From assembly GCA_934120645.1 (NCBI GenBank), contig CAKOUO010000010.1, forward strand, positions 1 to 50,995: a stretch of DNA of 50,995 nt, in the 5' to 3' direction. The notes under the pieces were generated by a model. It ran no database searches, was not told the DNA's origin, and worked only from the letters and a program-made list of their open reading frames with translations. The translations under genes and the position numbers were made by a program. Origin of the DNA: an uncultured Clostridia bacterium. GTDB taxonomy: Bacteria > Bacillota > Clostridia > TANB77 > CAG-508. Positions 43,285-50,995 of this stretch are shown here, piece by piece (position 1 is the stretch's first letter; every line of letters starts with the position of its first letter).

Positions 43285-44055
43285 CTAAAGTATTGTCAAG
43301 ATTTCTGGCTCTTTTTCTGTAATTAAAATTGTATTTTCATAATGAGCAGCCATACTTCCATCTTCTGTTATAATTGTCCATCCATCATCTAATTCTAAAA
43401 TGTTTGGTTTTCCTTGTATTACCATAGGTTCAATAGCTAATGTCATTCCTGGTTCAAGTCTTAATCCTCTTCCTGCTTTTCCGTAATTAGGAATACCTGG
43501 ATCTTCATGCATTTCTTTTCCTATTCCATGTCCTTGGAATTCTCTAACAACTGAAAATCCTTGTGAGTGAACATATTCACCTATTGCATGACAAATATCT
43601 CCAATTCTATTTCCTGGTTTAGCATATTTTATTCCTTCAAAAAATGCTTGTTTTGTTACATTTACTAATCTTTCATTTTCTTTTGAAGTTTTTCCTACTA
43701 TAAATGTTCTTGCAGCATCTCCATTAAATCCATTTTTTAATGCTACAGTATCAACACTTACTATATCTCCTTCTTTTATTACTTTATTTTTAGAAGGAAT
43801 TCCATGTATTACTTCATCATTTACTGATATACAAGTTGCTGCTGGATATTTAGGTACACCTCTTATTCCTGGATCATAACCTATTTGTGCTGGTGTTGCA
43901 CCTAAACTTCTCATTGTTTTTTCTGCTAATTTATCTAATTCCCATGTTGTCATTCCTGGTTTTATATTTTTTTCTAACTCATCATAAGTTAATGCAACAA
44001 CTTTACATACTTGTTTCATCAATTCTATTTCTTTTTTTGATTTTATTGTTACCAT
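43285..44055 (-). CDS. map: Methionine aminopeptidase, type I
   Basis: This removes N-terminal Met from new proteins, 256 aa. Dimetal ligands are present: DTVALKNGFNGDAARTF (two Asp), FQGHGIGKEMHEDPGIPNY (His), LAIEPMV (Glu) and AHYENTILIT (Glu). The start is after AAAGGAGACG. It lies in the standard adk-map-infA order of Firmicutes. Confidence 0.97.
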   Translation of the reverse strand: MVTIKSKKEIELMKQVCKVVALTYDELEKNIKPGMTTWELDKLAEKTMRSLGATPAQIGYDPGIRGVPKYPAATCISVNDEVIHGIPSKNKVIKEGDIVSVDTVALKNGFNGDAARTFIVGKTSKENERLVNVTKQAFFEGIKYAKPGNRIGDICHAIGEYVHSQGFSVVREFQGHGIGKEMHEDPGIPNYGKAGRGLRLEPGMTLAIEPMVIQGKPNILELDDGWTIITEDGSMAAHYENTILITEKEPEILTIL

Positions 44056-44101
44056 TTTAGTCGTCTCCTTTATACAATTTTGACATTTTTTGCATTATAC
44101 T

Positions 44102-44767
44102 TTAATCTTGTCCTAACTGTTTTGTAATATCTTCTGCTACATCTTTACCTAATTTATTTACTGATTTACTTACTATTTCAGTTATTAAATTTCCTTTGTT
44201 TGTATAGTAATCAACTAATGGTGCTGTTTGTTCAAAATAATTTTTTAATCTTTCTCTTACTGTTTCTTCATTATCATCTTTTCTTATTATTAATTTTGAT
44301 CCACATTTATCACATATACCTTCTTGTTTTGGTGGATTTAATACAATATTATATATTGTTTTGCATTCTTGGTTTGAACAAACTCTTCTATTTACAATTC
44401 TTTCTATTATTTCTTCCTCTGGTGTTGTTAAATTAAATACTTTATCTACTTTTTTTCCTCTTTTTTGTAACATTTTATCTAATTCTTCTGCTTGTCTTAC
44501 TGTTCTTGGAAATCCATCTAGTATCATTCCATTTTCAACATCTTTATCATTTAGTCTATCTTCTATAATTTTTATTGTTACTTCATCTGGAACTAATTTT
44601 CCTTTTGATATATATCCTTCAGCTATTTTTCCAAGTTCAGTTCCTTCTTTTATGTTTTTTCTAAAAATATCTCCTGTTGAAACTTGTTTAATTCCTAATT
44701 TTTCTTGTAATATACCTGCGACAGTACCTTTTCCTGTTCCAGGTGCTCCTAACATTATAATTATCAT
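44102..44767 (-). CDS. adk: Adenylate kinase with zinc-type lid
   Basis: This interconverts ATP + AMP and 2 ADP, 221 aa. P-loop MLGAPGTGKGTVAGIL, AMP site STGDIFRKNI, and DGFPRTVRQAEELD. The lid has four Cys (CSNQEC and CDKCG), the zinc-binding form of Gram-positives. The ribosome site AAGAGAGG precedes ATG. It follows secY with hairpins in the 168-bp gap. Confidence 0.97.
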   Translation of the reverse strand: MIIIMLGAPGTGKGTVAGILQEKLGIKQVSTGDIFRKNIKEGTELGKIAEGYISKGKLVPDEVTIKIIEDRLNDKDVENGMILDGFPRTVRQAEELDKMLQKRGKKVDKVFNLTTPEEEIIERIVNRRVCSNQECKTIYNIVLNPPKQEGICDKCGSKLIIRKDDNEETVRERLKNYFEQTAPLVDYYTNKGNLITEIVSKSVNKLGKDVAEDITKQLGQD

Positions 44768-44819
44768 TGCAAAGCCTCTCTTCTTATATAAATTAGATTA
44801 TATTAATAATCTTTATAAT

Positions 44820-44933
44820 ATTTACTAATATTTTTTCATATTTAGTAAACATTATAAAAATCATTATAGGGTGATAGTATAAAATACTATCTCCCCACAA
44901 TTTACAAGTTATAGAATAAAATTTCTATAACTA
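44820..44933 (-). other. Three hairpins between secY and adk
   Basis: From secY outward (minus strand): AGTTATAGAA/TTCTATAACT (44908-44933); GATAGTAT/ATACTATC within a GGGG/CCC-flanked stem (44868-44897); TTTACTAA/TTAGTAAA around 44820-44848. None is followed by a clear T-run, so attenuation or RNA processing is more likely than termination. TATAAT near 44860 might be a secondary promoter. Confidence 0.55.
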
Positions 44934-44935
44934 TA

Positions 44936-46255
44936 TTATTCTAAGAATCCTTTATAATGTCTCATTACTAATTGTGATTCTAATTGTTGTATTGTTTCTA
45001 ATGCGACACCTACAACGATTAATATTGATGTACCACCAAATGCAATATTTAAGCTTGTAAATCTTAGTAGCATTGGTAAAATTGCAATTACTGCTAAGAA
45101 AAAGCCTCCAAACCATGTAAGTTTAGATATGATTGATGATAAATAATCTGTTGTTGGTTTACCAGCTCTTATACCTGGTATAAATCCACCATTTTTCTTT
45201 ATATTATTTGATATTTCAGCTGGATTGAATGTAGCATATGTATAGAAAAATGTAAATGCCATTATTAATAGCAAATATACTATCGCATTAGCTATTGCAT
45301 ATCCAATACCTACACTTGAAGTTGATGTAGCTATTGAAAATTTATATAATCCTGCTAAAAATCCAGTTTTTGTTTCTATATCTCTTACAAATATTTGAAT
45401 TATCATTGCTGGAAATGTTAAGAATGATGATGCAAATATTATTGGCATAACTCCTGCCATTACAAGTTTTAATGGTATATGTGTGCTTTGTGCTCCAACC
45501 ATTTTTCTTCCAACTACTTTTTTAGAATATTGAACAGGTACTCTTCTTTCTGCTTGTTGAACAAATACAACAGCAGCAACTAATATAATAGCACCGATTA
45601 TTATTGCTATTGCAGTTAATAATCCAGTAGTACTAAATCCAGATTCTGTCATTATTAATTTCCAAAGTGTTGTTATAAAACTTGGTAAACCTGAAATAAT
45701 ACCAACAAAGATAATAACTGAAATTCCATTTCCTATTCCTTTACTTGTTATTTCATCTCCAAGCCACATTAATATTGATGTTCCTGCTACTAATCCTGTT
45801 ACTACCATTGCAGCAGTAGCAAAATTTGTATTTACAAATATTCCAGAAGATTTATAAGATATAAATATTCCTATAGCTTCAACTAAAGCTAAAACTACAG
45901 TTAATAATTTTGTATATCTGTTTACTTTTTTTCTTCCTTCTTCTCCACCTTCTTTAGTTAATCTCTCTAAAGATGGTATTATCATTGCTAACAATTGTAT
46001 AACAATTGAGGCAGTAATATAAGGAGTTATTGACATAGCAAAAACAGAAAATCTAGAAAATGCTCCTCCTGAAATTATATCTATTAATCCTGCTATTCCT
46101 GAATTTGAAGCCATTGCTTCATTTAATGTTATACTGTTAACTCCTGGTACAGTTATATAACATCCTAATCTAAAAATTACTATTAATAATAGTGTATATA
46201 ATACTCTTTTTCTTACATCTGGTGTCTTAAATGCATTTTTTATAGTTTTAAACAA
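44936..46255 (-). CDS. secY: Preprotein translocase subunit SecY
   Basis: The core channel of the Sec secretion system, 439 aa with about 10 membrane helices. LGCYITVPGVNSITLNE, ERLTKEGGEEGRKKVNRYTK, WLGDEITSKGIGNGIS and ERRVPVQYSKKVVGRKMVGAQSTHIPLK are hallmarks. The start codon is TTG (46255), directly after the rplO stop TAA, with GAGGTGA as the ribosome site inside rplO; so the two are translationally coupled. Confidence 0.97.
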   Translation of the reverse strand: MFKTIKNAFKTPDVRKRVLYTLLLIVIFRLGCYITVPGVNSITLNEAMASNSGIAGLIDIISGGAFSRFSVFAMSITPYITASIVIQLLAMIIPSLERLTKEGGEEGRKKVNRYTKLLTVVLALVEAIGIFISYKSSGIFVNTNFATAAMVVTGLVAGTSILMWLGDEITSKGIGNGISVIIFVGIISGLPSFITTLWKLIMTESGFSTTGLLTAIAIIIGAIILVAAVVFVQQAERRVPVQYSKKVVGRKMVGAQSTHIPLKLVMAGVMPIIFASSFLTFPAMIIQIFVRDIETKTGFLAGLYKFSIATSTSSVGIGYAIANAIVYLLLIMAFTFFYTYATFNPAEISNNIKKNGGFIPGIRAGKPTTDYLSSIISKLTWFGGFFLAVIAILPMLLRFTSLNIAFGGTSILIVVGVALETIQQLESQLVMRHYKGFLE

Positions 46256-46690
46256 TTAAATCACCTCAGCCTTTCCGCCTAAAGCTTCAATTTTTTCTTT
46301 TGCTTTTGCAGTAAATCTTGTTGCTTTAACATTTAATTTTTTGTCTAAAGTTCCTGTTGCTAAAATTACGATTCCATCATTAGCTTTACTTATAATTCTA
46401 TCTGCTATTAAAGTTTCTGCTGTAACATCTGTAACTGTTGATTTATTTAACATTGTTAATGTTACTTCTGTATATTCTTTAGCATTAATATTAGTAAATC
46501 CTCTTTTTGGTAATCTTCTATATAATGGTGTTTGACCACCTTCAAAACCTCTTCTTACTCCGCCGCCAGATCTTGCTTTTTGTCCTTTATGTCCTCTTCC
46601 TGATGTTTTTCCAAGTCCTGAACCAATTCCACGTCCTACTCTTCTTCTTGAAACTCTTCCTTCAGCTGGTTTTAATTCTCCTAATTTCAT
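46256..46690 (-). CDS. rplO: 50S ribosomal protein L15
   Basis: 144 aa. KLGELKPAEGRVSRRRVGRGIGSGLGKTSGRGHKGQKARSGGGVRRGFEGGQTPLYRRLPKRGF is diagnostic, and the C-terminal region is standard. The start at 46690 follows GAGGTG. Upstream is rpsE, not rpmD (L30), which is usually between them. Its stop touches the secY start. Confidence 0.98.
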   Translation of the reverse strand: MKLGELKPAEGRVSRRRVGRGIGSGLGKTSGRGHKGQKARSGGGVRRGFEGGQTPLYRRLPKRGFTNINAKEYTEVTLTMLNKSTVTDVTAETLIADRIISKANDGIVILATGTLDKKLNVKATRFTAKAKEKIEALGGKAEVI

Positions 46691-46718
46691 TTTTGCTTGC
46701 ACCTCCTCTTTTTATGAC

Positions 46719-46756
46719 AGGTGATTTATTATATATCTTAAATATATAATCACCTT
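46719..46756 (-). other. Hairpin in the rpsE-rplO gap where rpmD is usually found
   Basis: AGGTGATTATATAT and ATATATAATAAATCACCT form a stem in the 58-70 bp gap. No reading frame of L30 size or motif fits here. Confidence 0.6.
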
Positions 46757-46760
46757 TATT

Positions 46761-47246
46761 TTATAATATATCTTCTACTTTTTTACCTCTTTTTTTAGCT
46801 ACTTGTTCTAATGTTTGCATTGATTTTAAACCTTCGATTGTAGCATAAACAACGTTTCTTGGATTATTTGTTCCAATAACTTTTGTTCTTATATTTTTGT
46901 AACCTGCTAATTCTAATACTGGTCTAACACTACCTCCTGCTATAACTCCAGTACCAACTGCTGCTGGTTTTAACATTACTTTAGCACTACCAAATTTTCC
47001 AACATATTCATGTGGTACTGTTGTATCAACTATTGGTACTTCTACTAAATTCTTTTTAGCTTCTTGTATAGCTTTTTTTATTGCATCTGGAACTTCTGCA
47101 GCTTTACCATTTCCAACACCAATATGTCCATTTTCGTCACCTACTACAACTACTGCACTAAATCTAAAAGTTCTACCACCTTTTACAACTTTAGCAACTC
47201 TGTTTATAGCAACTACTTTTTCTTTTAATTCGCTTTTTTCTTCCAT
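46761..47246 (-). CDS. rpsE: 30S ribosomal protein S5
   Basis: 161 aa. VVKGGRTFRFSAVVVVGDENGHIGVGNGKAAEVPDAIKKAIQEAKKNLVEVPI is the S5 double-stranded RNA-binding signature; the C-terminal half is standard. The ribosome site AGGAGG precedes ATG. Preceded by a decayed module copy. Confidence 0.98.
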   Translation of the reverse strand: MEEKSELKEKVVAINRVAKVVKGGRTFRFSAVVVVGDENGHIGVGNGKAAEVPDAIKKAIQEAKKNLVEVPIVDTTVPHEYVGKFGSAKVMLKPAAVGTGVIAGGSVRPVLELAGYKNIRTKVIGTNNPRNVVYATIEGLKSMQTLEQVAKKRGKKVEDIL

Positions 47247-47264
47247 TGGTTTTTATTTCCTCCT

Positions 47265-47318
47265 TTCGCTTCGCTCATTACAAAATTTAAAATTTTTATT
47301 TTACAAAGCTTTTTACCT
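47265..47318 (-). repeat. SD-proximal module, decayed copy before rpsE
   Basis: The minus strand reads AAAGCTTTGTAAAATAAAAATTTTAAATTTTGTAATGAGCGAAGCGAAAGGAGG. The AT hairpin and the GAGCGAAGCGAAAGGAG tail are visible, but GACGATGAACG has been lost. Confidence 0.6.
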
Positions 47319-47329
47319 ATTTTGTTTTT

Positions 47330-47689
47330 TTAAAATACTAATCCGCCTTCTCTTGCAGCTTCTGCTAATTCTTTTACAACTCCATGATAGATATATCCAC
47401 CACGATCAAAAACTACAGTTTTAATATTTTTTTCTGCTGCTTTTTTAGCAATCATTGTTCCAACTTCTTTAGCAGCTTCTTTATTTGAGTGCTTTGTTTT
47501 GATATCTTTATCTAATGTTGAACAACTAACTAAAGTTTTTCCAGCAACATCATCTATTATTTGCACATATAAGTTTGTATTACTTCTATATACACATAAT
47601 CTTGGTCTTTCTGCTGTACCAGATATTTTAGTTCTTACTCTTAAATGTCTTCTTGTTCTTTCCATTTTTCTATCTGTTTTCTTAACCAT
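47330..47689 (-). CDS. rplR: 50S ribosomal protein L18
   Basis: 119 aa. RTRRHLRVRTKISGTAERPRLCVYRSNTNLYVQIIDDVAGKTLVSCSTLD and FDRGGYIYHGVVKELAEAAREGGLVF are diagnostic. The start at 47689 follows AAAGGAG; an in-frame upstream ATG would be encoded by the repeat module. It binds 5S rRNA. Confidence 0.98.
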   Translation of the reverse strand: MVKKTDRKMERTRRHLRVRTKISGTAERPRLCVYRSNTNLYVQIIDDVAGKTLVSCSTLDKDIKTKHSNKEAAKEVGTMIAKKAAEKNIKTVVFDRGGYIYHGVVKELAEAAREGGLVF

Positions 47690-47700
47690 TTTTATTCTCC

Positions 47701-47762
47701 TTTCATTCGCTTCACTCATTCATCTTCATCTAAAATTTTTTCAAAATTTTATCTTCCAAATT
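47701..47762 (-). repeat. SD-proximal intergenic module before rplR
   Basis: The minus strand reads TTTGGAAGATAAAATTTTG, AT hairpin, TTAGATGAAGATGAATGAG, TGAAGCGAATGAAAGGAG, ending in the rplR ribosome site. Confidence 0.72.
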
Positions 47763-47781
47763 ACATTGTTCAGCTTAATTT

Positions 47782-48318
47782 CTATTTACCAGTTTTACCT
47801 TCTTTACGTCTAATAACTTCATCAGCATATTTAATACCTTTACCTCTATATACTTCTGGTGGTCTCTTAGATCTTACAACAGCTGCTGTTTGACCTACTA
47901 ATTCTTTATCAATACCTCTTACTATAATAGTATTAGGATTTGGTACATCAAAAGTTATTCCTTCTGGTGCTTCAAAAATTACTGGATGTGAATATCCTAA
48001 AGTTAAGTTTAAACCAGTACCTTGTTTTGCAACTCTGTATCCTACACCATTTATTTGTAATTCTTTAGTGTATTCATGTGTTACACCAATTATCATATTA
48101 TTAATTAAAGTTCTTGTTAAACCATGTAAACTTTTGTTAGCTGGTTCATCATTTTTTCTAATAACTTTAATTACATTATCATTTTTTTCTAAAGAAATGT
48201 TTTTATGTATTTCTCTTTCTAATGTTCCTTTTGGTCCTTTTACTGTAATTTTATGTCCGTCTATTGTTACATCTACACCATCTGGAACTGTTATAGGTTT
48301 ATTTCCTATTCTTGACAT
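47782..48318 (-). CDS. rplF: 50S ribosomal protein L6
   Basis: 178 aa, two L6 domains. MSRIGNKPITVPDGVDVTIDGHKITVKGPKGTLEREI and LGYSHPVIFEAPEGITF and RGKGIKYADEVIRRKEGKTGK are diagnostic. Ribosome site AAGGAGGAATAA. It is at normal length and order. Confidence 0.98.
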   Translation of the reverse strand: MSRIGNKPITVPDGVDVTIDGHKITVKGPKGTLEREIHKNISLEKNDNVIKVIRKNDEPANKSLHGLTRTLINNMIIGVTHEYTKELQINGVGYRVAKQGTGLNLTLGYSHPVIFEAPEGITFDVPNPNTIIVRGIDKELVGQTAAVVRSKRPPEVYRGKGIKYADEVIRRKEGKTGK

Positions 48319-48379
48319 TTTTTATTCCTCCTTTTTTGAATGATGTCATTTTATAGCTTTCGCCTTTTTAATGGATTTA

Positions 48380-48778
48380 TTACCATACATATGCTAATAC
48401 TTCTCCACCTACACCTAATTCTCTTGCTTCTTTATCTGTTTTTAAACCTTTAGATGTTGAGATTATAGCAATTCCTAAACCATTTAATACTTTAGGTAAT
48501 TCTTCTCTAGATGCATAAACTCTTAATCCTGGTTTACTAATTCTTTTTAATCCATCAATTACTCTATTTCCTTTTTCGTCATATTTAAGAGTAATTCTTA
48601 TTGTTCCTTGATTTTCATCTTTTATTTCTTCAAAAGCTTTAATATATCCTTCTTTGAATAATATTTCAGCTATTCCTAATTTCATATTTGATGCAGGTAC
48701 ATCTACTGTTTTATGTTTAGAAGTGTTTGCATTTCTAATTCTTGTTAACATATCTGCAATTGGATCTGTAGTATTCAA
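48380..48778 (-). CDS. rpsH: 30S ribosomal protein S8
   Basis: 132 aa. DPIADMLTRIRNANTSKHKTVDVPASNMKLGIAEIL and STSKGLKTDKEARELGVGGEVLAYVW are diagnostic. Ribosome site AAGGAGG. Standard position between rpsN and rplF. Confidence 0.98.
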   Translation of the reverse strand: MNTTDPIADMLTRIRNANTSKHKTVDVPASNMKLGIAEILFKEGYIKAFEEIKDENQGTIRITLKYDEKGNRVIDGLKRISKPGLRVYASREELPKVLNGLGIAIISTSKGLKTDKEARELGVGGEVLAYVW

Positions 48779-48805
48779 CTCATTTTCCTCCTTTTCTTCT
48801 TTATT

Positions 48806-48991
48806 TTACCAGCTTGCCTTCTTAACACCTGGTATTTCTCCTTTATGAGCTAATTCTCTAAAACATACACGGCAAATACCATATTTTCTGATATATGCAT
48901 GTGGTCTTCCACATATTTTACATCTGTTGTATTCTCTTGTGCTGTATTTTTGTGGTCTAGCTTGTTTTACTTTCATTGATTTTTTAGCCAT
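48806..48991 (-). CDS. rpsN: 30S ribosomal protein S14, type Z
   Basis: 61 aa, the zinc-binding short form: CKICGRPHAYIRKYGICRVC (CxxC..CxxC), and AHKGEIPGVKKASW at the end. The ribosome site AAGGAGG precedes ATG. Confidence 0.98.
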   Translation of the reverse strand: MAKKSMKVKQARPQKYSTREYNRCKICGRPHAYIRKYGICRVCFRELAHKGEIPGVKKASW

Positions 48992-49015
48992 AGTTTTTCA
49001 TTTCCTCCTTGACTT

Positions 49016-49555
49016 CTAATTTTTAAAAGGCATTCCCATAAGTTTTAATAATTCTTTTGCTTCTTCGTCTGAATTAGCTGTTGTTACAAATATGATATCC
49101 ATACCTCTTAATTTATCAACTTTATCATATTCGATTTCTGGGAATATTAATTGTTCTTTTATACCCATAGAGTAATTTCCTCTACCGTCAAAAGAATTTG
49201 CTGAAACTCCTCTAAAATCTCTAACTCTTGGAAGTGCTACATTAAATAGTTTGTATGCAAAATCATACATTTTATCTGCTCTTAATGTTACTTTGCAACC
49301 TACATTTACACCTTCTCTTAATTTAAACGCAGCAATTGATTTTCTTGCTTTTGTTACTATTGGTCTTTGACCTGTAATTTGCATTAAATCGTTCATTGCA
49401 TTTTCTAATGATTTAGGATTTTCTTTTACATCTCCTAATCCTATATTGATTACTATTTTATCAAGTTTTGGAACTTGCATAACTGATTTATAATTAAACT
49501 TTTTCATTAATGCTGGGATTACTTCTTTTTCATATTGCTCTCTTAATTTTTCCAT
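49016..49555 (-). CDS. rplE: 50S ribosomal protein L5
   Basis: 179 aa. VMQVPKLDKIVINIGLGDVKENPKSLENAMNDLMQITGQRPIVTKARKSIAAFKLREG and LPRVRDFRGVSANSFDGRGNYSMGIKEQLIFPEI are diagnostic. It binds 5S rRNA. Ribosome site AAAGGAGG inside a module copy. Confidence 0.98.
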   Translation of the reverse strand: MEKLREQYEKEVIPALMKKFNYKSVMQVPKLDKIVINIGLGDVKENPKSLENAMNDLMQITGQRPIVTKARKSIAAFKLREGVNVGCKVTLRADKMYDFAYKLFNVALPRVRDFRGVSANSFDGRGNYSMGIKEQLIFPEIEYDKVDKLRGMDIIFVTTANSDEEAKELLKLMGMPFKN

Positions 49556-49571
49556 TTTTTATAAATCCTCC

Positions 49572-49634
49572 TTTCACTCACTTTGTTCGTTCATCGTCAT
49601 TCAAAATTTTTTCAAAATTTTGTCTGCCAAATCT
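49572..49634 (-). repeat. SD-proximal intergenic module before rplE (reference copy)
   Basis: The minus strand reads AGATTTGGCAGACAAAATTTTG, an AAAAAATTTTG hairpin arm, AATGACGATGAACGAACAA, AGTGAGTGAAAGGAGG. It contains all blocks: GATTTGGCAGACAAAATTT, hairpin, GACGATGAACGAA and the ribosome site. Confidence 0.85.
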
Positions 49635-49636
49635 TT

Positions 49637-49945
49637 TTATTTTAATTTTGCACCGCATTTTTTGCAAACACGAATTTTTTCACCTTTTTCTTCACTATAT
49701 CCAACTTTAGTAGCTTTTCCACATTTAGAACATACTACATTTACTTTTGAACTTGGTATAGCGCATTCAACTGATATAATTCCGCCTTCTTCTCCTTGTT
49801 TTCTTGGTTTAACATGTTTTTTTCTAATATTAACTTCTTTTACAACGATTTTATCGGCTTTTGGTAATACTTCTAAAACTTCTCCTGTTTTTCCTTTATC
49901 ATTTCCTGATAAAACTTGAACAGTGTCACCTTTTTTTATTCTCAT
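49637..49945 (-). CDS. rplX: 50S ribosomal protein L24
   Basis: 102 aa. KKGDTVQVLSGNDKGKTGEVLEVLPKADKIVVKEVNIRKKHVKPRKQGEEGGI is the KOW domain. The C-terminal four-Cys ribbon CSKCGKATKVGYSEEKGEKIRVCKKC is common in Gram-positives. Ribosome site AGGGAGG. Confidence 0.98.
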   Translation of the reverse strand: MRIKKGDTVQVLSGNDKGKTGEVLEVLPKADKIVVKEVNIRKKHVKPRKQGEEGGIISVECAIPSSKVNVVCSKCGKATKVGYSEEKGEKIRVCKKCGAKLK

Positions 49946-50032
49946 TAGAGATTGCCTCCCTTCTTCTCTTTATATTTCTTAATATTTAAATCTATAAAGC
50001 TTAAATGTTTATTAAACATTTTTGTTAACCTC

Positions 50033-50401
50033 TTATAGTACTTCTGGAGCTAAAGATAATATTTTCATGTAATCTTTTTCTCTTAATTCTCTTGCAACTG
50101 GCCCAAAGATACGTGTACCTCTTGGTGTTCCATCTTCTTTTATTATTACAGCTGCATTTTCATCAAATTTTATATATGAACCATCTTGTCTTCTTAATCC
50201 TTTTTTAGATCTTACTATAACAGCTTTTACAACATCACCTTTTTTAACAACGCCACCTGGTGTTGCTGATTTAACTGAAGCAACTATTACATCACCTATG
50301 TTAGATGTTTTTCTGTATGATCCACCTAAACATCTAATACACATAATTTCTTTTGCACCTGTGTTGTCTGCTACTTTTAATATTGTTTGTTGTTGTATCA
50401 T
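50033..50401 (-). CDS. rplN: 50S ribosomal protein L14
   Basis: 122 aa. MIQQQTILKVADNTGAKEIMCIRCLGGSYRKTSNIGDVIVASVKSATPGGVVKKGDVVKAVIVRSKKG is diagnostic, standard length. Ribosome site AAAGGAGG. Binds at the subunit interface. Confidence 0.98.
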   Translation of the reverse strand: MIQQQTILKVADNTGAKEIMCIRCLGGSYRKTSNIGDVIVASVKSATPGGVVKKGDVVKAVIVRSKKGLRRQDGSYIKFDENAAVIIKEDGTPRGTRIFGPVARELREKDYMKILSLAPEVL

Positions 50402-50421
50402 TACCTGTGTTCCTCCTTTAT

Positions 50422-50685
50422 TTATTTTATAATTGCTTTTTCAACAATTTCAACTACTCTCCATCTTTTATCTTTAGAAAGTGGTCTTGTTTCCATGACT
50501 TTAACTTTGTCACCAATTTGGCAAGCATTTTCTTCGTCATGTGCTTTTAATTTATATGTTCTTTTTACTGTTTTTCCATATACATCATGTCTTACACTTG
50601 TTTCAACTGCTACTACAACTGTTTTGTCCATTTTATTAGATGTAACAGTTCCTATCATAGTTTTACGAAGATTTCTTTCCTCCAT
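50422..50685 (-). CDS. rpsQ: 30S ribosomal protein S17
   Basis: 87 aa. RKTMIGTVTSNKMDKTVVVAVETSVRHDVYGKTVKRTYKLKAHDEENACQIGDKVKVMETRPLSKDKRWRVVEIVEKA is diagnostic. ATG follows AGGGAGG, preceded by two module copies. Confidence 0.98.
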   Translation of the reverse strand: MEERNLRKTMIGTVTSNKMDKTVVVAVETSVRHDVYGKTVKRTYKLKAHDEENACQIGDKVKVMETRPLSKDKRWRVVEIVEKAIIK

Positions 50686-50699
50686 TTATGAATCCTCCC

Positions 50700-50817
50700 T
50701 TTCACTTACTTCGTTCATTCATCATAAATTTAATTTTTTAAAATCTAAATTTACAAATCACTCGCTTTGCTCGTTCATCGTCATCCAAAAATCTGAAAAA
50801 TTTTTGTCTGCCAAATC
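50700..50817 (-). repeat. Two tandem SD-proximal modules between rpmC and rpsQ
   Basis: 50757-50817 has the full blocks: GATTTGGCAGACAAAAATTT, hairpin, GGATGACGATGAACGAGC, AAAGCGAGTGA. 50700-50756 continues with TTTGTAAATTTAGATTTT, GATGAATGAACGAAG, TAAGTGAAAGGGAGG. The last directly forms the rpsQ ribosome site. Confidence 0.78.
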
Positions 50818-50818
50818 T

Positions 50819-50995
50819 CTAAGCTTTTGCTTCTGCTATTTTTCTTTCTGTTAATACAGTATTTATTTTAGCTATATCTTTTTTTACTTCTTTTATTTTC
50901 ATTGGATTATCTAATCCATTTGTAGCTAAACTAAATTTTAATTTAAATAATTCTGTTTTTAGTTCACCTAATTCTTTTTCTAAATCTGGTGAAGA
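50819..50995 (-). CDS. rpmC: 50S ribosomal protein L29 (partial, start beyond window)
   Basis: The C-terminal 58 residues of L29: ELGELKTELFKLKFSLATNGLDNPMKIKEVKKDIAKINTVLTERKIAEA, with the characteristic LKxELFxLRF and the KxVRRxIARIxTVL block. Stop TAG at 50819. The N-terminus lies beyond 50995, probably only about 8 residues. It shows that the S10-spc operon continues to the right. Confidence 0.96.
   Translation of the reverse strand, partial: SSPDLEKELGELKTELFKLKFSLATNGLDNPMKIKEVKKDIAKINTVLTERKIAEAKA

Noticed and set aside
44868..44897. Intrinsic terminator after secY
   Set aside because: The stem is strong, but no T-run follows on the minus strand and adk-map-infA need transcription through it.
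1..50995. CRISPR array
   Set aside because: No regularly spaced direct repeats of 25-40 bp with unique spacers were seen; the repeats present are single or paired palindromes and SD-proximal modules.

Overview
The window is a slice of a very AT-rich, spore-forming, low-GC Gram-positive genome, most likely an uncultured gut-type Clostridia. The evidence is a SpoVT sporulation regulator, a PolC-type replicase, a Firmicutes-like 16S 5' end, a Clostridia-type pilin-like surface protein, zinc-ribbon forms of S4, S14 and L24, and AGGAGG ribosome binding sites before most genes. Nearly all genes lie on the minus strand.

Layout: 1-195 is the 5' end of a 16S rRNA gene with two upstream promoters (to 561). 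672-8598 holds a membrane-anchored unknown protein, rlmB, lepA, an odd plus-strand membrane protein, a rhodanese, a 548-bp gene-free AT-rich region with three DnaA boxes, a DUF1294 protein and an HD hydrolase. 8735-18847 is polC (with a duplicated OB domain) and the cluster pyrH-frr-prenyl synthase-uppS-cdsA-rseP. 19003-28404 holds serS, engB, an HTH protein, gltX, rnjA, spoVT and a monofunctional transglycosylase. 28527-39269 is an accessory-like stretch: a KAP-type ATPase, comFC and recD2 separated by an inserted REP-associated tyrosine transposase element, dps, a tocopherol-cyclase-like protein, a YgjP-like metallopeptidase, and a pilin-like protein divergent from an XRE regulator with shared operators. 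39339-50995 is the spc and alpha ribosomal protein operons (rpmC through rplQ) with secY, adk, map, infA and rpoA.

Main discovery: four conserved genes (rseP, recD2, comFC and the tocopherol-cyclase-like gene) are each broken into two frames, and in all four the break is at an in-frame CGG codon. Skipping exactly the C of that CGG, so that the ribosome reads GGN (glycine), restores a full-length protein of normal family size. In recD2 and rseP the restored residue is a family-conserved glycine. By eye I found no conserved gene in the window that uses CGG in frame as arginine. Three further in-frame CGG codons occur, all in poorly conserved genes where a shift would truncate the product. This suggests that CGG is not a normal arginine codon here but a +1 frameshift signal, similar in logic to the yeast Ty1 CUU-AGG-C site. 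Two dispersed repeat families also recur: a 31-bp palindrome that abuts stop codons, and an AT-hairpin module placed directly upstream of ribosome binding sites, mostly in the ribosomal protein operons.
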